NCBI GenBank assembly: GCA_028868555.1
Contig: JAGWUG010000063.1
Span: 1 to 5,872 of the forward strand
Origin: Actinomycetales bacterium
GTDB taxonomy: Bacteria > Actinomycetota > Actinomycetes > Actinomycetales > Microbacteriaceae
Direction: 5' to 3'
DNA length: 5,872 nt
Below the pieces are notes generated by a model, which had not been told where the DNA came from, did no database searches, and worked only from the letters and a program-made list of their open reading frames with translations. Positions 5,421 to 5,872 of the stretch are shown in pieces (the first letter of the stretch is position 1; every line of letters starts with the position of its first letter). Made by a program: the position numbers and the translations under genes.

Positions 5421-5534
5421 TTTCTGCTCTAAGCCTTCTTGGGGAAGACCCACAAAAATCCCACAAACTTCTCTCGGCTAATCCCAAGGTTGCGGGCGTC
5501 TCATTGACTTAGGTCAACGAAAGGACCCCGCATA
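5421..5534 (+). promoter_or_regulatory. Upstream region of the Asp/Ser-rich exported protein gene
   Basis: This 114-bp gap holds a direct repeat CCCACAAA at 5449-5456 and 5460-5467 (11-bp period), then a perfect inverted repeat TTGAC-N4-GTCAA (5504-5517), then AAAGGA (5520-5525) as SD, 9 nt before the ATG at 5535. A promoter must lie here if the gene has its own, but no good -35/-10 pair could be assigned. The dyad ends 17 nt before the start codon, a plausible operator position. Confidence 0.4.
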
Positions 5535-5872
5535 ATGTTCAAGCCATTCAACAACAAGGTGGGCATCTTCGCCGCAGCATTCGTTGCGGGAATTGCCATC
5601 GCATCGGTAGGTATTGCTCGTGCAGTGGAGGCACCTGCACCAACCCCAACCGCCACAGACACTCCGGCCGCAGTTTCCACCGCCGCTCCAAGTGCATCGG
5701 CTGATCCAACCGCAACCGTGGTTTCAACGCCTATGCCGGCCCCAACCTTCGCCACCACCGATGACGACTCTGATGACCAGGGTATTGAGGCAGACGACCA
5801 GGGCGAGGACACCGGCGACAGCGACAGTTCGGACGTGAGTGACAGCTCTGACTCCAGCTCCAGCGATTCAGG
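5535..5872 (+). CDS. Exported low-complexity protein (Ala/Pro/Thr then Asp/Ser-rich), 3'-truncated by window edge
   Basis: The first 112 residues of a longer protein. It begins with a Sec-type signal: K3 and K8, a hydrophobic core at about 9-28 and an ARA motif after which cleavage at residue 30/31 is likely; an uncleaved anchor is also possible. Residues about 31-72 are an Ala/Pro/Thr/Ser linker, and from D76 the chain turns into an acidic Asp/Ser/Gly-rich tract (DDDSDDQG, then SDSSDVSDSSDSSSSDSG) that runs off the end. Such tracts are flexible, can bind Ca2+ weakly, and often act as a spacer between the membrane or wall and a distal domain, or precede a C-terminal domain not visible here. 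The linker style resembles that of the secreted amidase-like protein at 1114. ATG 5535 is supported by AAAGGA 9 nt upstream. No function can be given. Confidence 0.8.
   Translation, partial: MFKPFNNKVGIFAAAFVAGIAIASVGIARAVEAPAPTPTATDTPAAVSTAAPSASADPTATVVSTPMPAPTFATTDDDSDDQGIEADDQGEDTGDSDSSDVSDSSDSSSSDS

Noticed and set aside
5434..5450. Terminator after the DUF2461 gene
   Set aside because: The TCTT/AAGA stem is only about 4 bp and is not followed by a T-run on either strand.
5501..5812. Ala/Val/Ser-rich open frame of 103 codons on the minus strand
   Set aside because: It is the complement of the low-complexity Ala/Pro/Thr/Asp/Ser gene, covers that gene's SD and dyad, and resembles no family.

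Overview
The window looks like chromosomal DNA of a moderately high-GC actinobacterium. The gene families, the compact 0-110 bp spacing, the mix of Shine-Dalgarno-led and apparently leaderless genes, and the tone of the proteins fit Microbacteriaceae, possibly the small-genome freshwater group (Rhodoluna/Aquiluna type). That placement is inference from style; there is no rRNA or other decisive marker here.

Layout. Positions 1-855 hold the 3' part of pyrD (class 2 dihydroorotate dehydrogenase), closed by a good hairpin terminator (883-918) that probably works in both directions. Facing pyrD is a tiny gene (925-996, minus strand) for a 23-residue Cys/His-rich peptide with a strong ribosome binding site; it resembles a minimal metallothionein. 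Its promoter region is shared with a divergent gene for a secreted FN3 plus amidase_6-like protein (1114-2103). Next come an AHSA1/SRPBCC protein (2134-2598) and a GyrI-like effector-binding protein (2610-3101), probably one transcription unit. These converge, 5 bp apart, on a minus-strand pair: glutathione peroxidase-like thiol peroxidase (3775-4269) followed by a TetR-family regulator (3107-3697). A 60-bp divergent promoter separates the peroxidase from a plus-strand pair: an unrecognised helical protein (4330-4758) and a DUF2461 protein (4761-5420). The window ends inside a gene for an exported Ala/Pro/Thr-rich then Asp/Ser-rich protein (5535-5872+).

How they may fit together. Most genes are housekeeping or small accessory functions with no single pathway. 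The peroxidase and TetR genes could be a stress-response pair. The AHSA1 and GyrI-like genes both encode small ligand-pocket folds. The most notable items are the 23-residue Cys-rich peptide with a dyad in its promoter, and three plus-strand genes that carry a TANNNT -10 box only 6-7 nt before ATG and lack an SD, i.e. are predicted to be leaderless. No mobile element, CRISPR array, tRNA or rRNA was seen, and no intergenic stretch exceeds about 120 bp.
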